DNA of 64,000 bases from Micromonospora ureilytica (GTDB lineage: Bacteria > Actinomycetota > Actinomycetes > Mycobacteriales > Micromonosporaceae). Made by a program: the position numbers and the translations under genes. Positions within the stretch are counted from its first letter, which is position 1. Each line of letters starts with the position of its first letter. The notes below the pieces were generated by a model that had not been told where the DNA came from, searched no databases, and saw only the letters and a program-made list of their open reading frames with translations. Of the stretch, positions 36,272 through 45,878 are shown piece after piece. The stretch lies in assembly GCF_015751765.1 (NCBI RefSeq), contig NZ_JADOTX010000001.1, positions 4,092,001 to 4,156,000 on the forward strand, in the 5' to 3' direction.

Positions 36272-38470
36272 TCAGCCCTTTTCCAGGTACTCCGCGCGGT
36301 CCTCGTCCACAAGTGCGGCCACCGACGCGGCCAGCGCCGGACTGCGGGTCAGCTCCGGGTCGTCCTCGATCAGGGTGATCGCCTCGGCGCGGGCGTCGCG
36401 GATCAGGTCGGCGTCGCGTCGCAGGGACAGCAACCGCAGGTGCGAGCGGCGCCCGGACTGGGTGGCGCCCAGCACGTCGCCCTCACGGCGCTGCTCCAGA
36501 TCGAGTTCGGCGAGCTTGAAACCGTCGCTCGTGGACGCCACCGCGTCCAGCCGCTCCCGTGCCGACGAACCCTCGGCCGCCTCGCTGACCAGCAGACAGA
36601 GCCCGGCAGCGGCGCCCCGGCCGACCCGGCCCCGCAGCTGGTGCAGCTGGGAGACACCGAACCGGTCGGCGTCCAGCACGATCATCACCGTCGCGTTCGG
36701 CACGTCCACGCCGACCTCGACCACTGTCGTCGCCACCAGCACGTCCAGGTCGCCGGCCGCGAAGGACCGCATCACCGCGTCCTTCTCGTCGGCCGGCAGA
36801 CGACCGTGCAGCACCCCGATGCGCAGGCCGTGCAGCGGGCCCTCGGCCAGCAGCGGAGCCACTTCGGTCACCGCCAGCGGTGGCCGCCGACCGTTGTCGT
36901 CCTCGGCCGGCGGTTCCTCATCGCCAGTCGGTCCGTCGCCGATCCGCGGGCACACCACGTACGCCTGGTGGCCGGCGGTCACCTCCTCGCGCAGCCGACG
37001 CCAGGCCCGGTCCAGGTAGGCCGGCTTCTCGGCGGCCGGCACCACGTGCGAGGCGATCGGCGACCGCCCCCTGGGCAGCTGAGAGAGCGTGGAGACCTCC
37101 AGGTCGCCGTAGACGGTCATCGCCACCGTGCGCGGGATCGGGGTGGCCGTCATCACCAGCACGTGCGGCGGCTGGTCGGCCTTGGCCCGCAGGGCGTCGC
37201 GCTGCTCGACGCCGAAGCGGTGCTGCTCGTCGACGACCACCAGGCCGAGGTCGGCGAAGTCGACCCCCTCGTACAGCAGGGCGTGGGTGCCGAGCACGAT
37301 GCCGGCGGCACCGCTGGCCACCTCGCCGAGCGCCCGACGGCGGGCCACCGCGCCCAGCGAGCCGGTGACCAGCTCGACCCGGGTGGCGGTCTCGGCGGAG
37401 CCCAGCTCGCCGGCCCGCCCGAGGGGCCCGAGCAGGTCGAGCATGCCGCGGTGGTGCTGGGCGGCCAACACCTCGGTGGGAGCCAGCAGTGCGGCCTGCC
37501 CGCCCGCGTCGACCACCTGGAGCATCGCCCGCAGCGCCACCACCGTCTTGCCCGAGCCCACCTCGCCCTGCAACAGGCGGTGCATGGGGTGCGGGGTGGC
37601 CAGATCGGCCGCGATCTCCACACCCACCTCGCGCTGACCGGCCGTCAGCTCGTACGGGAGTCGTGCGTCGAAGGCTTCCAGCAGCCCGCCCGGGCGCGCC
37701 GGGCGGGGCCGGGCCGGCCAGTCGGCCGCCCGGTGCTTGCGCTGCACCAGGGTCACCTGGACGGCGAAGGCCTCGTCCCACTTGAGTCGCCGCCGCGCCT
37801 GGTGCAGCGCCTCCTTGCTGGACGGCCGGTGGATCTCGGTCAGCGCGGCACCCAACCCGACCAGCTTGCGGCTCGCCCGCACGGCGCTCGGCAGTGGATC
37901 GTCCGGCGGGGTGAACGTGTCCAGTACGACACGCACGCAGCGCGCGATCACCCAGGTCGGCACGGCCGCGGCGGCCGGGTAGACGGGGATCAGCGCCCCG
38001 GCGAACTCCTCGATGTCGTCGCTGACCGCCGCCTCGCCGTCGCCACCCTCGCCGAGCAGGACGTACTCCGGGCCGTTGAGCTGCCGTTTGCTGCGGAACT
38101 CGGTGACCTTGCCGGCGAACAGGCCCCAACGGCCGGGGCGCAGCTCCCGCTCGCGCCACGCCTGGTTGCCGAAGAAGGTCAACGTCAGCACCCCGCCGGA
38201 GCCGTCGCCGACGGTCACCTCCAGCAGGTTGCCCCGCCGCTGACGCATCGGGCGCACCGCTGTGCGCTGCACCTGGGCCAGCACGGTGACCTGCTCACCG
38301 ACGTCCAGTGCGCGGATGTCGGTGTGCTCACCACGCTCGTCGTAGCGACGCGGGAAGTGGTAGACCAGGTCGCCCGCGGTGTGCAGGTCGAGGTGCGAGG
38401 CCAGCGCCTTGGCTGTCTTGTCCCCGACCAGCTTCTTCAGCGGAGTGTCCACCGTGGCTGGTTCGCTCAT
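36272..38470 (-). CDS. recG: ATP-dependent DNA helicase RecG
   Basis: Branch-migration helicase for stalled forks and recombination. 732 aa from ATG 38470, overlapping the DAK gene stop (ATGA). N-terminal wedge/OB domain (FPRRYDERGEHTDI...), helicase motif I GEVGSGKTVVALRAM, motif II VVDEQHRFGVEQRDAL, motif VI QLHQLRGRVGRGAAAGLCLL. An acidic insertion (GDGPTGDEEPPAEDDNGRR) lies between the helicase lobes. Confidence 0.96.
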   Translation of the reverse strand: MSEPATVDTPLKKLVGDKTAKALASHLDLHTAGDLVYHFPRRYDERGEHTDIRALDVGEQVTVLAQVQRTAVRPMRQRRGNLLEVTVGDGSGGVLTLTFFGNQAWRERELRPGRWGLFAGKVTEFRSKRQLNGPEYVLLGEGGDGEAAVSDDIEEFAGALIPVYPAAAAVPTWVIARCVRVVLDTFTPPDDPLPSAVRASRKLVGLGAALTEIHRPSSKEALHQARRRLKWDEAFAVQVTLVQRKHRAADWPARPRPARPGGLLEAFDARLPYELTAGQREVGVEIAADLATPHPMHRLLQGEVGSGKTVVALRAMLQVVDAGGQAALLAPTEVLAAQHHRGMLDLLGPLGRAGELGSAETATRVELVTGSLGAVARRRALGEVASGAAGIVLGTHALLYEGVDFADLGLVVVDEQHRFGVEQRDALRAKADQPPHVLVMTATPIPRTVAMTVYGDLEVSTLSQLPRGRSPIASHVVPAAEKPAYLDRAWRRLREEVTAGHQAYVVCPRIGDGPTGDEEPPAEDDNGRRPPLAVTEVAPLLAEGPLHGLRIGVLHGRLPADEKDAVMRSFAAGDLDVLVATTVVEVGVDVPNATVMIVLDADRFGVSQLHQLRGRVGRGAAAGLCLLVSEAAEGSSARERLDAVASTSDGFKLAELDLEQRREGDVLGATQSGRRSHLRLLSLRRDADLIRDARAEAITLIEDDPELTRSPALAASVAALVDEDRAEYLEKG

Positions 38471-40080
38471 TCGATCCCTACCAGGAGCGGATAAAAAGGC
38501 TGGCCGCCAGGGTACGCGTGCACCTCGACGAACGGCCAACGTCGCGCGACGTGCGCGCGGACGGCATCGGTGAGCCCGGCCGGAGCGTCCACCCCGGCCA
38601 GCAGGGTGACCATCTCGCCGCCACCACCGAGCATCCGGTCGACAACTGCCGCGCAGGTGTCGGTGAGATCGGTGCCGATCAGGTGCACCTCACCCTCCAC
38701 CAGCGCCAACACGTCACCGGGGCGGCACGGACCGGCCACGGTCAGCGCCTCCCGGCTGGCATGGCAGACCTCGGCGTAACGGCAGGCGCCGGCCGCCTCG
38801 GCCATCGCGATGACGTCGTCCTCGAAACGGCGGTCAGCGTCGCGGACCGCGAGGGCGGCCAACGCCTGCACGGGTGAGCGGGTCGGCACCACGCTCACCT
38901 TGATGCCGTGCCGATGGGCCTCGCGGGCTGCCGCGCTCGCCACCGCCTCGGTGTTGGGGTCGTTGGGCAGCACCACGACCCGGGCCGCGCCGGTGCTGCG
39001 GACGGCGTCGAGCAACTCGCCGATGGACGGGTTGCCCGGCACCACTGTGGCGCCCTCCGCCGCGAACAGGTCGGCGATGCCGCCGCCGGTGGCCACCACC
39101 ACCGCGGCCCGGCCGGCCACCACCGGGCCGGGGGGCGACTGCGGCTCATCGGCGAAACGGGTCACCGAGATCCGGTACGGGCGGCCGGCGGCGACACCGG
39201 CCTCGACCGCCGCGCCCACGTCGTTGACGTGCACGTGCACGTTCCAGGTGCCTTCCGGCTCACGCCCGTCGCCGACGACGACGAGCGAATCTCCCAACGC
39301 GTCCAGGGCCCGCCGCAACCCGGCCACCGCTTCGCCTCGGGCATCGAGCAGGAACTGCACCTCGTACGCGTATTCCTCCGAACCGGTCTCGCGGGCGACG
39401 GTGGCCGCCGGGCGGGCGGAGCGCGGCGTCGGCGCGGGCCGGGCCGTACGCTCCCCGGTCAGCACCTCGACCAGGGCGTCGAGCAGCACGCAGAGCCCTC
39501 GGCCACCGGCGTCGACCACGCCGGCGCGGGCCAGCGCCGGCAGTTGCTCCGGGGTCCGGGCGAGCGCCTCGGCCGCCGCCCGGGCCGCGACGCCGGCCAC
39601 CGTCGGCAGGTCGTCGCTGTCCGTGCCCTCGGCCGCGGCGGCGGCCGCCGCGACCACTGTGAGCATTGTGCCCTCGACCGGCCGGGAGACCGCGGCGTAC
39701 GCGGCGGCGGTGCCGGACCGCAGCGCGGCGGCCAGCTCCCGGCCACGGACCGCCGGCGCCCCGGCGACCTGGTCGGCGAAACCGCGCAGGATCTGCGAGA
39801 GGATCACCCCGGAGTTGCCCCGTGCGCCGAGCAGCGCGCCCTGGGCCATCAGCCGCAGCGCGTGCCCGTGCGCGGTCGGCCCACTGTCGGGGAGAGTGTC
39901 CAGATCCATGGCGAGGGCCTGCTGGGCCGAGGTGAGGGTGAGCACCAGGTTGGTGCCGGTGTCGCCGTCGGGCACCGGATAGACGTTGAGCTGGTCGATC
40001 TCGCCCTGGTGGCGCTTCAGTGCGGCCAACCCGCTCGCGCACCAGCGGCGGACCGCGGCGGCGTCGAGGGTGTCCAGCAC
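38467..40080 (-). CDS. DAK-domain protein, YloV/FakA-like
   Basis: 537 aa from GTG 40080 (VLDTLDAAAVRRWCASG). N-terminal DhaL-type ATP-binding domain: NVYPVPDGDTGTNLVLTLTSAQ and GARGNSGVILSQILRGFA. C-terminal DegV/DhaK-like half with NVHVHVNDVGAAVEAG and VVLPNDPNTEAV. In Firmicutes the homologue FakA phosphorylates fatty acids bound to FakB. Whether the actinobacterial version, encoded next to recG and rpmB, does the same is not established. Divergent from rpmB. Confidence 0.88.
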   Translation of the reverse strand: MLDTLDAAAVRRWCASGLAALKRHQGEIDQLNVYPVPDGDTGTNLVLTLTSAQQALAMDLDTLPDSGPTAHGHALRLMAQGALLGARGNSGVILSQILRGFADQVAGAPAVRGRELAAALRSGTAAAYAAVSRPVEGTMLTVVAAAAAAAEGTDSDDLPTVAGVAARAAAEALARTPEQLPALARAGVVDAGGRGLCVLLDALVEVLTGERTARPAPTPRSARPAATVARETGSEEYAYEVQFLLDARGEAVAGLRRALDALGDSLVVVGDGREPEGTWNVHVHVNDVGAAVEAGVAAGRPYRISVTRFADEPQSPPGPVVAGRAAVVVATGGGIADLFAAEGATVVPGNPSIGELLDAVRSTGAARVVVLPNDPNTEAVASAAAREAHRHGIKVSVVPTRSPVQALAALAVRDADRRFEDDVIAMAEAAGACRYAEVCHASREALTVAGPCRPGDVLALVEGEVHLIGTDLTDTCAAVVDRMLGGGGEMVTLLAGVDAPAGLTDAVRAHVARRWPFVEVHAYPGGQPFYPLLVGIE

Positions 40081-40294
40081 GGGCAGAAGCCTACTGGCGC
40101 ACACCGACACCCGTCGGACTCGTCCGGCGTGTCCCCCGCGCACCGGGCCGGCGCTGGCCGCGGCGGGGATCACCGTCTCCGGTACCCTTGCCGCCGGGCC
40201 GGCCCGCCGATGGGCGGACAGGTCCACGACCAGGTGTGAGCCGGGGCACGGGCGAGCGCCGGACCGGGCCGGTTGGCCGGGTCGGCGAGTCATC

Positions 40295-40316
40295 GGGTAA
40301 CCTGACCAGGTTGCCC
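40295..40316. promoter_or_regulatory. 22-bp inverted repeat upstream of rpmB
   Basis: GGGTAACCTG-AC-CAGGTTGCCC, one mismatch, 52 bp before the rpmB start. It includes TAACCT, a possible -10 box. It could be an operator or part of a hairpin; its identity is unknown. Confidence 0.4.
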
Positions 40317-40367
40317 GGGCAGCACCTGCCGGCGACCTCATGAACGTATCAATCCCAGGAGTATCCC

Positions 40368-40559
40368 GTGGCTAGCGTGTGCGACGTCTGTGGCAAGGGA
40401 CCGGGCTTCGGCCACAACGTGTCCCACTCGCACCGGCGGACCAACCGCCGCTGGAACCCGAACATCCAGTCGGTGCGTACCCCGGCCGGTGGCGGCAACA
40501 CCAAGAAGTTGCAGGTCTGCACCTCGTGCATCAAGGCCGGCAAGGTCACCCGCGCCTGA
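40368..40559 (+). CDS. rpmB: 50S ribosomal protein L28
   Basis: 63 aa from GTG 40368 with AGGAG 8 bp upstream. Zinc-binding form: CDVC near the start and CTSC near the end; [13 protein letters not shown] is the L28 signature. Divergent from the DAK-domain gene, a common arrangement in actinobacteria. Confidence 0.97.
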   Translation: MASVCDVCGKGPGFGHNVSHSHRRTNRRWNPNIQSVRTPAGGGNTKKLQVCTSCIKAGKVTRA

Positions 40560-40590
40560 CGCGGTAGCACCCACCTTTCTCGTACGGCTC

Positions 40591-40619
40591 AGCCGGCGGA
40601 CCTCGAGGGTCCGCCGGCT
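40591..40619 (+). terminator. rpmB terminator
   Basis: Perfect 12-bp stem AGCCGGCGGACC / GGTCCGCCGGCT with a 5-nt loop, 31 bp after the rpmB stop. Confidence 0.85.
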
Positions 40620-40677
40620 CTGTCGTGTCCCCTGGGCAGACACCGCACACCGGGCCCGCCGGGGCTCGGCGCGCAGG

Positions 40678-41139
40678 TCAGAGGGTGCGGCCGAAGGAGA
40701 TGCAACCCTCCGCGTCCTTGTAGAAGCCGAAGTTCGGGATCCGCTCGTACCCGGCGGAGCCGTACATGGCAATCGCCTCGGGCTGCTTGTCGCCGCACTC
40801 CAGCACCACCCGCTTGCGGCAGTGCTCGCGGGCTGAGCGCTCCACGGCCGCCAGCACCGCGCGGGCCACCCCCCGCCCCCGCGCCGCAGGTGCCGTGTAC
40901 ATCCGCTTCAGCTCCGCGGTGTCCGCGCCGTGGCTGCGCCAGCCACCGCAGCCGACCGGCTCGCCAGCCAGGTAGGCGACGAGGAACGCGCCATCGGGCG
41001 GCTCGAACTCGGCCGCGTCCACCGGGGTGTCGTCGCCGGTGCCGCCGTAGCGGGCGCCGAGGTCGGCCAGTGCGGCGTGGATCAGGTGCTGTGCCACAGG
41101 TGCGTCGAACCGCACCACCCGGATCTCGATCTCACTCAC
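40678..41139 (-). CDS. GNAT-family N-acetyltransferase
   Basis: 153 aa from GTG 41139 (SEIEIRVVRFDAP). Acetyl-CoA binding motif A: LKRMYTAPAARGRGVARAVLAAVE (R/Q-x2-G-x-G/A); FLVAYLAGEPVGCGGW in strand 4; YGSAGYERIPNFGFYK near the end. The substrate is unknown. Stands alone between thiL and rpmB. Confidence 0.9.
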   Translation of the reverse strand: MSEIEIRVVRFDAPVAQHLIHAALADLGARYGGTGDDTPVDAAEFEPPDGAFLVAYLAGEPVGCGGWRSHGADTAELKRMYTAPAARGRGVARAVLAAVERSAREHCRKRVVLECGDKQPEAIAMYGSAGYERIPNFGFYKDAEGCISFGRTL

Positions 41140-41168
41140 GGTATCCAGGGTACGGCCGCGCTCGGACC

Positions 41169-42158
41169 TCAGCGGAAGTGGTCCCAGCCGGTCGGGCCGT
41201 CGTAGGCACCGCCGTCGACAGTCACGCCGGCACCGTCGGTAACCAGGCCGATCGGCCGCCAGCCCGGCGGCAGCACCGCCGCCGGGGGGAAGGTCGCGGC
41301 CAGCGCGTGGTCGTCGCCACCGGCGAGGATCCAGGTGTACGGGTCGACGCCGAGCGCCTGCGCCGCGTCTGCCATCTGCCGGGGCACCTCGAACCCCTCG
41401 CGGCGTACGTCGATCGCCACCCCGCTGGCCGCCGAGACGTGCCCGAGGTCGGCGAGGAGCCCGTCCGACACGTCGATCATGGAGGTGGCACCGAGTTCGG
41501 CGGCCTGCGGGCCAGCCCGGTAGGGCACCTCCGGCCGCCGGTACGCCTCGACCAACAGCCGGGGGGTACGGAAACCCCTGGTCAGCACTGTCAAACCGGC
41601 TGCCGCGTACCCGGTGCGTCCGGCCAGGGCGAGCACGTCCCCGGGTCGGGCCCCCGAGCGCAGCACGGGCGGACGGCCCGCCAGGTCACCCAGCGCGGTG
41701 ACCGCGACGGTCAGGGTGGGGCTGGCCGACATGTCCCCGCCGACGACACTCGCGCCGACCGTCGCCGCCTCCGCGGAGAGCCCGTCGGCCAACTCCTCCG
41801 CCCAGCCGGTGTCCAGGTCCGCCGGCATGCAGAGAGCCACAAGCAGGGCGGTCGGCGTGGCACCCATCGCCGCGATGTCCGCCAGGTTGGCCGCTGCCGC
41901 CCGGTGGCCGACGTCGCGGGCCGAGGACCAGTCCCGCCGAAAGTGCCGGCCGTCGACGAGCACGTCGGTGGAGGCCGCCACCCGGCCGTCCGGCGCGGCC
42001 ACCACCGCCGCGTCGTCGCCCGGGCCGAGCAGGGTCGTCGGCCCGTACGACAGCCGGGCGGTGATCTTCCCGATCAGCCCGAACTCCCCGATCCCGGACA
42101 CACCGACGCCACCGCGGGCGTTCCGCCCGTGCTGCCCGGCTCCGCCGTGCTCGCTCAC
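41169..42158 (-). CDS. thiL: Thiamine-monophosphate kinase
   Basis: ATP-dependent phosphorylation of thiamine phosphate to thiamine diphosphate. 329 aa from GTG 42158, picked for AAGGAG 6 bp upstream over the longer frame from 42212. Motifs: LLGPGDDAAVV, ASTDVLVDGRHFRRDW (Mg-binding), VGHRAAAANLADIAAMGA, VVGGDMSASP, MIDVSDGLLADLGH and LAGGDDHALAATF. No thiamine riboswitch was seen in front of it. Confidence 0.95.
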   Translation of the reverse strand: MSEHGGAGQHGRNARGGVGVSGIGEFGLIGKITARLSYGPTTLLGPGDDAAVVAAPDGRVAASTDVLVDGRHFRRDWSSARDVGHRAAAANLADIAAMGATPTALLVALCMPADLDTGWAEELADGLSAEAATVGASVVGGDMSASPTLTVAVTALGDLAGRPPVLRSGARPGDVLALAGRTGYAAAGLTVLTRGFRTPRLLVEAYRRPEVPYRAGPQAAELGATSMIDVSDGLLADLGHVSAASGVAIDVRREGFEVPRQMADAAQALGVDPYTWILAGGDDHALAATFPPAAVLPPGWRPIGLVTDGAGVTVDGGAYDGPTGWDHFR

Positions 42159-42254
42159 CGCTGCTCCTTGACGACCGATAGGGATCAGACCTGGTCCGTA
42201 GGGTAGTTTCACCCTTCGGGCCGCTCCCGGGCGGCGACGGACGGAGGTCGAGTC

Positions 42255-42488
42255 GTGGTACAGGCGTACATCCTCATCCAGACCGAGGTCGGCCGCGCAC
42301 GTGACGTGGCGGGGCTCATCGCGGACATCCCCGGCGTGGTACGCGTCGACGCCGTCACCGGGCCGTACGACGTGGTCGTCCTCACCGAGGCGAACACCGT
42401 CGACGAGCTCGGCAAGCTCATCGTCAGCAAGGTGCAGATGGTGCCCGGCATCACCCGCACCCTCACGTGTTCGGTGGTGCGGCTGTAA
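42255..42488 (+). CDS. Stand-alone Lrp/AsnC effector-domain protein
   Basis: 77 aa from GTG 42255 with GGAGG upstream. The whole protein is one RAM/AsnC_trans_reg domain (VQAYILIQTEVGRARDVAGL, GPYDVVVLTEANTVDELGK); the DNA-binding half of Lrp is absent. Such single-domain proteins are conserved beside thiL and DUF3515 in actinobacteria and probably oligomerise around a small ligand, perhaps an amino acid. Target unknown. Confidence 0.88.
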   Translation: MVQAYILIQTEVGRARDVAGLIADIPGVVRVDAVTGPYDVVVLTEANTVDELGKLIVSKVQMVPGITRTLTCSVVRL

Positions 42489-43178
42489 GTGGACGAGATG
42501 ACGACCTCCTCCTCCCTGGACGACGACGCGGCGCGCGACGCGGCCGATGGCACGGCCGAGCCGGCTGACGGTATCCGCGAGTCGACCGATCCTGCCGCTG
42601 CCGCGCCGGCCGGTCGCGATCGGACCATGCGCGGCGCGGCCCTACTGGCCACGTTGATCGCGCTGCCGATCACGCTGCTGGTGGCCGTGCTGGCCTTCAG
42701 CAAGCTCAGCCCGGACGCGCCGGCCGCCGCGCCGACACCCTCCGCGACCAGCGCCCGGGTGCAGTCCACAGCCCCGGTGGAGATGGCCGCCCCGGCGCTG
42801 GCCGCCCGCCCGGCGACGGTCTGCCGGGCCCTGCTCTCCCAGCTCCCGGCGAGCATCCGCGACCTGGCCCAGCGGCCGGTCACCGCCGGTCCGGAGCAGA
42901 ACGCCGCGTACGGCGACCCCGCGCTCACCGTGGCCTGCGGCGGCACCGAGCCGACAGTCCCCAGCACGGACGAGGTCTGGACGGTCAACCAGGTCTGCTG
43001 GCACCTGGCCGAGCAGGCCGACGCGGCGGTCCTCTCCACGGTCGACCGGGAGACGCTGATCACCGTGCGCGTCCCGCGCTCGTACGAGCAGCCGTTGCAG
43101 TGGTTGCCGACGATCTCCAGCACGATCGTGGCGAGCGTGCCCTCCGGCGGCGCCATCCCGTCCGGCTGCCAGCGCTGA
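42489..43178 (+). CDS. DUF3515-family membrane-anchored protein
   Basis: 229 aa from GTG 42489, abutting the Lrp-domain gene (ATG 42498 is an alternative). Acidic N-terminus, one membrane helix at about 50-70 (GAALLATLIALPITLLVAVLA), then an extracellular domain with paired cysteines (VCRALL, VACGG, VCWHLAE, SGCQR) that probably form disulfides. Conserved in actinobacteria next to thiL/ddl; function unknown, possibly envelope-related given the neighbour ddl. Confidence 0.88.
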   Translation: MDEMTTSSSLDDDAARDAADGTAEPADGIRESTDPAAAAPAGRDRTMRGAALLATLIALPITLLVAVLAFSKLSPDAPAAAPTPSATSARVQSTAPVEMAAPALAARPATVCRALLSQLPASIRDLAQRPVTAGPEQNAAYGDPALTVACGGTEPTVPSTDEVWTVNQVCWHLAEQADAAVLSTVDRETLITVRVPRSYEQPLQWLPTISSTIVASVPSGGAIPSGCQR

Positions 43179-43185
43179 ACTCGAC

Positions 43186-43227
43186 CCGACTCCGCCCGCG
43201 CCGGCTGACCTGCACGGGCGGGGTCGG
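43186..43227. terminator. Convergent terminator between DUF3515 gene and ddl
   Basis: Stem CCGACTCCGCCCG / CGGGCGGGGTCGG (one mismatch), between stops at 43178 and 43233. Confidence 0.7.
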
Positions 43228-43232
43228 ACGGC

Positions 43233-44342
43233 TCAGTGCAGGCCGACGCCGCGCCGCTGGGCGGTACGGATCAGCCGGTTGACCAGCTTCGGGTACTCCA
43301 GGCCGGAGGCCGCCCACATCCGCGGGAACATCGACGTCGGGGTGAAGCCCGGCATCGTGTTGATCTCGTTGAGGTAGACGTCCAGCTCGGGGGTGACGAA
43401 GAAGTCGGCCCGGGCCAGGCCGGCGCAGTCCAGTGCGGTGAACGCGCGGACCGCGTACTCCTGCACCTGGCGGGTGACCTTCTCCGGCAGGTTGGCCGGA
43501 ATGTCGTACTCGCAGGAGTCGTCGAGGTACTTGGCCTCGAAGTCGTAGAAGTCGTGGTCGGCGACGACCCGCACCTCGGCCAGCACGGACGCCTCGGGCG
43601 CGCCACCGGCCTCGCCCTCCAGCACACCGCACTCGATCTCGCGGCCGACGATCGCGGCCTCGATGATGACCTTCGGGTCGAACTGCCGGGCGGCGGCGAC
43701 CGCCGCGTCCAGCTCGGCCCAGTCGGTGACCTTGCTGACGCCGAACGACGACCCGGCCCGGGACGGCTTGACGAAGACCGGCAGGCCGAGCCGATCCTTG
43801 TCCTGCTCGCTGAGCGTCATGCCGTTGCGCAGCACCGCGTACGTGCCGACCGGGATGCCCTCGACGGCACAGAGCTTCTTGGTGAACTCCTTGTCCATGG
43901 CCGCCGCGGAGGCGAACACGTTCGCTCCGACGTAGGGGATGCCGGCCATCTCCAGCATTCCCTGGATGGTGCCGTCCTCGCCGTAGGTGCCGTGCAGCAC
44001 CGGGAAGACCACGTCCACGTCGGCCAGCGCCCGGGGGCCCTCGGTCGGGTCGAGCACCATCAGTCCGTTGCCGGTGGGGTCGGCGCGCAGCACGATGTCG
44101 TCGCCGGAGTCGGCGGTGATCTCCGGCAGCTGACGGGCGTTGATCGCGAGCTGGGCGGGATCCCCGTTGGTCAGCACCCACTGGCCGGCCCGGGTGATGC
44201 CCACCGGCACCACCTCGAACTCGTCCGGGTCGAGTGCCCCGAACACGCTGCCGGCGCTGACGCAGGAGATGCCGTGCTCCGGGCTGCGGCCGCCGAAGAC
44301 GATCGCCACGCGGGTCTTGCCTGGGGTGGTCACTCCGGTCAC
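43233..44342 (-). CDS. ddl: D-alanine--D-alanine ligase
   Basis: Makes the D-Ala-D-Ala dipeptide for peptidoglycan. 369 aa. ATP-grasp motifs: [40 protein letters not shown] and [15 protein letters not shown]. The omega-loop reads FEAKYLDDS, keeping the tyrosine typical of D-Ala ligases, so it is not a VanA-type D-Ala-D-Lac ligase. An insertion around 80-110 ([17 protein letters not shown]) is usual in this group. Confidence 0.96.
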   Translation of the reverse strand: MTGVTTPGKTRVAIVFGGRSPEHGISCVSAGSVFGALDPDEFEVVPVGITRAGQWVLTNGDPAQLAINARQLPEITADSGDDIVLRADPTGNGLMVLDPTEGPRALADVDVVFPVLHGTYGEDGTIQGMLEMAGIPYVGANVFASAAAMDKEFTKKLCAVEGIPVGTYAVLRNGMTLSEQDKDRLGLPVFVKPSRAGSSFGVSKVTDWAELDAAVAAARQFDPKVIIEAAIVGREIECGVLEGEAGGAPEASVLAEVRVVADHDFYDFEAKYLDDSCEYDIPANLPEKVTRQVQEYAVRAFTALDCAGLARADFFVTPELDVYLNEINTMPGFTPTSMFPRMWAASGLEYPKLVNRLIRTAQRRGVGLH

Positions 44343-44530
44343 CTCTTCGTACGCGACTGCGGCTGGTCGTGCTCGCCGGTGGCGCTCACCCGGTTGACCT
44401 TACTGTGCGTGGCCACAGGGCGAGGCGATACCCGGCGAGCCACGGCGCGACACGGCATTCGGTCATCAGAGGATGTACGGTGCGTAATCGGTCGGTAGCG
44501 GTGTCGCGGACCGCTGACCTGGGCCCACGC

Positions 44531-44749
44531 TCAGTCCCGGGAGTGCCGGCGGCCGACCGCGATCACCTTCACCCGCTGCCGGCCGGCCCGCACCATGCCC
44601 AGCGCCATGAACGCTCCGGCGATGCGATCGGCGGCCTCCCGACTGCTGGCACCGACGACCTGCCGGCGCCGCTCCGGCGCGACCCGTTCGTTGCGGTTGA
44701 CGCCCTCGGCGGTGCGCACGTCGGTGAGCACCACGAGGAAGCGGGTCAT
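44531..44749 (-). CDS. Small hypothetical protein
   Basis: 72 aa from ATG 44749 (MTRFLVVLTDVRTAEGVNRN). Basic, with no recognised domain; the pattern VVGASSREAADRIAGAFMALG and a strand-helix-strand look suggest a small folded protein. Divergent from the HTH regulator at 45028. A longer frame upstream to 44977 is low-complexity and not preferred. I cannot name a family. Confidence 0.5.
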   Translation of the reverse strand: MTRFLVVLTDVRTAEGVNRNERVAPERRRQVVGASSREAADRIAGAFMALGMVRAGRQRVKVIAVGRRHSRD

Positions 44750-45027
44750 CGCGCGCCGCCCGAGGGTATGGCGGGGGGCTCCGGGCGGGTTCGCACGTCG
44801 TCTCCTTCCGGCAGGCCGGGGTGGAGGGGCGGCACGCGACGATCGGGAACGGGGGAGAAACCCGATCGCCGCGCGCCCCATCCCCTCCGGTCGCTCACCA
44901 CCACCGTCGCCACGACAACCGGCGGTGAGGACGCGATAACAGATTGACACGTGTACAGCCGTGAATGCAACTCTCATCGACGTTCTCTCATGCAGACGTT
45001 CCCGCGAATGTGTGCGACCATCGATGC
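44750..45027. promoter_or_regulatory. Divergent spacer with ACACGTGT palindrome
   Basis: Contains TTGACA at 44944-44949 running into the 8-bp palindrome ACACGTGT, about 80 bp upstream of the HTH gene. The -10 partner is weak. The palindrome may be an autoregulatory site; this is inference only. Confidence 0.3.
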
Positions 45028-45873
45028 ATGGCCCCGAAGACCGCCCGTGCCCGCCGGCTCGGCATCGCCCTACGCCACCACCGGGAAGCCGCCGGGCTGA
45101 CGCTGGAGACCGCGGCGGATGAGATCAACAGCACCCGCAGCACCCTCTCCCGGTACGAGAACGCCCAGACCCTGATCAGCCCCGCCACCGTGCGCGCCCT
45201 GCTCACGTCGTACGGGGTGAGTGCCGAGGAGGTGGCCGCGGCGGTGCAGCTGGCCAAGGACGCCCGCAAGCCGGGCTGGTGGGTGTCGTACTCGTACCTG
45301 CTGGATCCCCGCACCATCGACTTCATCGCACTGGAGGCCGAGGCGACCGCAATCGCCAACTTCGAGCCCTCGGTGGTGCCCGGTCTGTTGCAGACCGCGG
45401 ACTACGTCCGTGGCGTGATGCGCGGCGGGCCGCACACCCTCGGCGACGACCTGGTGGAGCAGCGGGTCAAGATCCGGCTGGACCGTCAACAACGGCTCAC
45501 CGGCGAGAACCCGGCCATCTTCGACGCGATCATCGACGAGGGCGCGCTGCTACGCCCGGTCGGTGAGCAGTCGGTGATGAACGGGCAACTGCGGCACCTG
45601 GTCAAGATGGCCGAGCTGCCGAACATCAGCGTTCAGGTGATCCCGCTCTCCGCCGGCTACCACCGGGGCACCCGGGGTTCTCTGCACATCCTCGAGTTCG
45701 CCGACCCGGAGGACCCGATCATCGCGTCGGTGGAGACCGTCGCAGGTCAGATGATCCTCGACCGCGCCGGCGAGACGCGTACCTGCACCAAGATCATGGA
45801 GCATCTCCGAAGCGTGGCGCTCAGCCCGGCGGACAGCCGCGAGATGCTCCTGTCAGTCCTGAAGGGACGGTAG
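45028..45873 (+). CDS. Helix-turn-helix (XRE) regulator with DUF5753
   Basis: 281 aa from ATG 45028 (MAPKTARARRLGIALRHHRE). XRE helix-turn-helix at about 10-65 (GLTLETAADEINSTRSTLSRYEN), then DUF5753 (EAEATAIANFEPSVVPGLLQTADYVRGVM ... LPNISVQVIPLSAGYHRG). This family always travels with a small DUF397 gene, here 5 bp downstream; such pairs are numerous in Streptomyces and relatives and affect development and antibiotic production. A decayed second pair lies about 1.6 kb away at 47697-47880. Confidence 0.93.
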   Translation: MAPKTARARRLGIALRHHREAAGLTLETAADEINSTRSTLSRYENAQTLISPATVRALLTSYGVSAEEVAAAVQLAKDARKPGWWVSYSYLLDPRTIDFIALEAEATAIANFEPSVVPGLLQTADYVRGVMRGGPHTLGDDLVEQRVKIRLDRQQRLTGENPAIFDAIIDEGALLRPVGEQSVMNGQLRHLVKMAELPNISVQVIPLSAGYHRGTRGSLHILEFADPEDPIIASVETVAGQMILDRAGETRTCTKIMEHLRSVALSPADSREMLLSVLKGR

Positions 45874-45878
45874 GACCG

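Noticed and set aside
41169..42254. Thiamine riboswitch for thiL
   Set aside because: No TPP-box sequence in the spacer and only about 100 bp between the divergent starts.
43233..44342. ddl as a VanA-type resistance ligase
   Set aside because: The omega-loop keeps the tyrosine of ordinary D-Ala ligases, and no vanH or vanX is adjacent.
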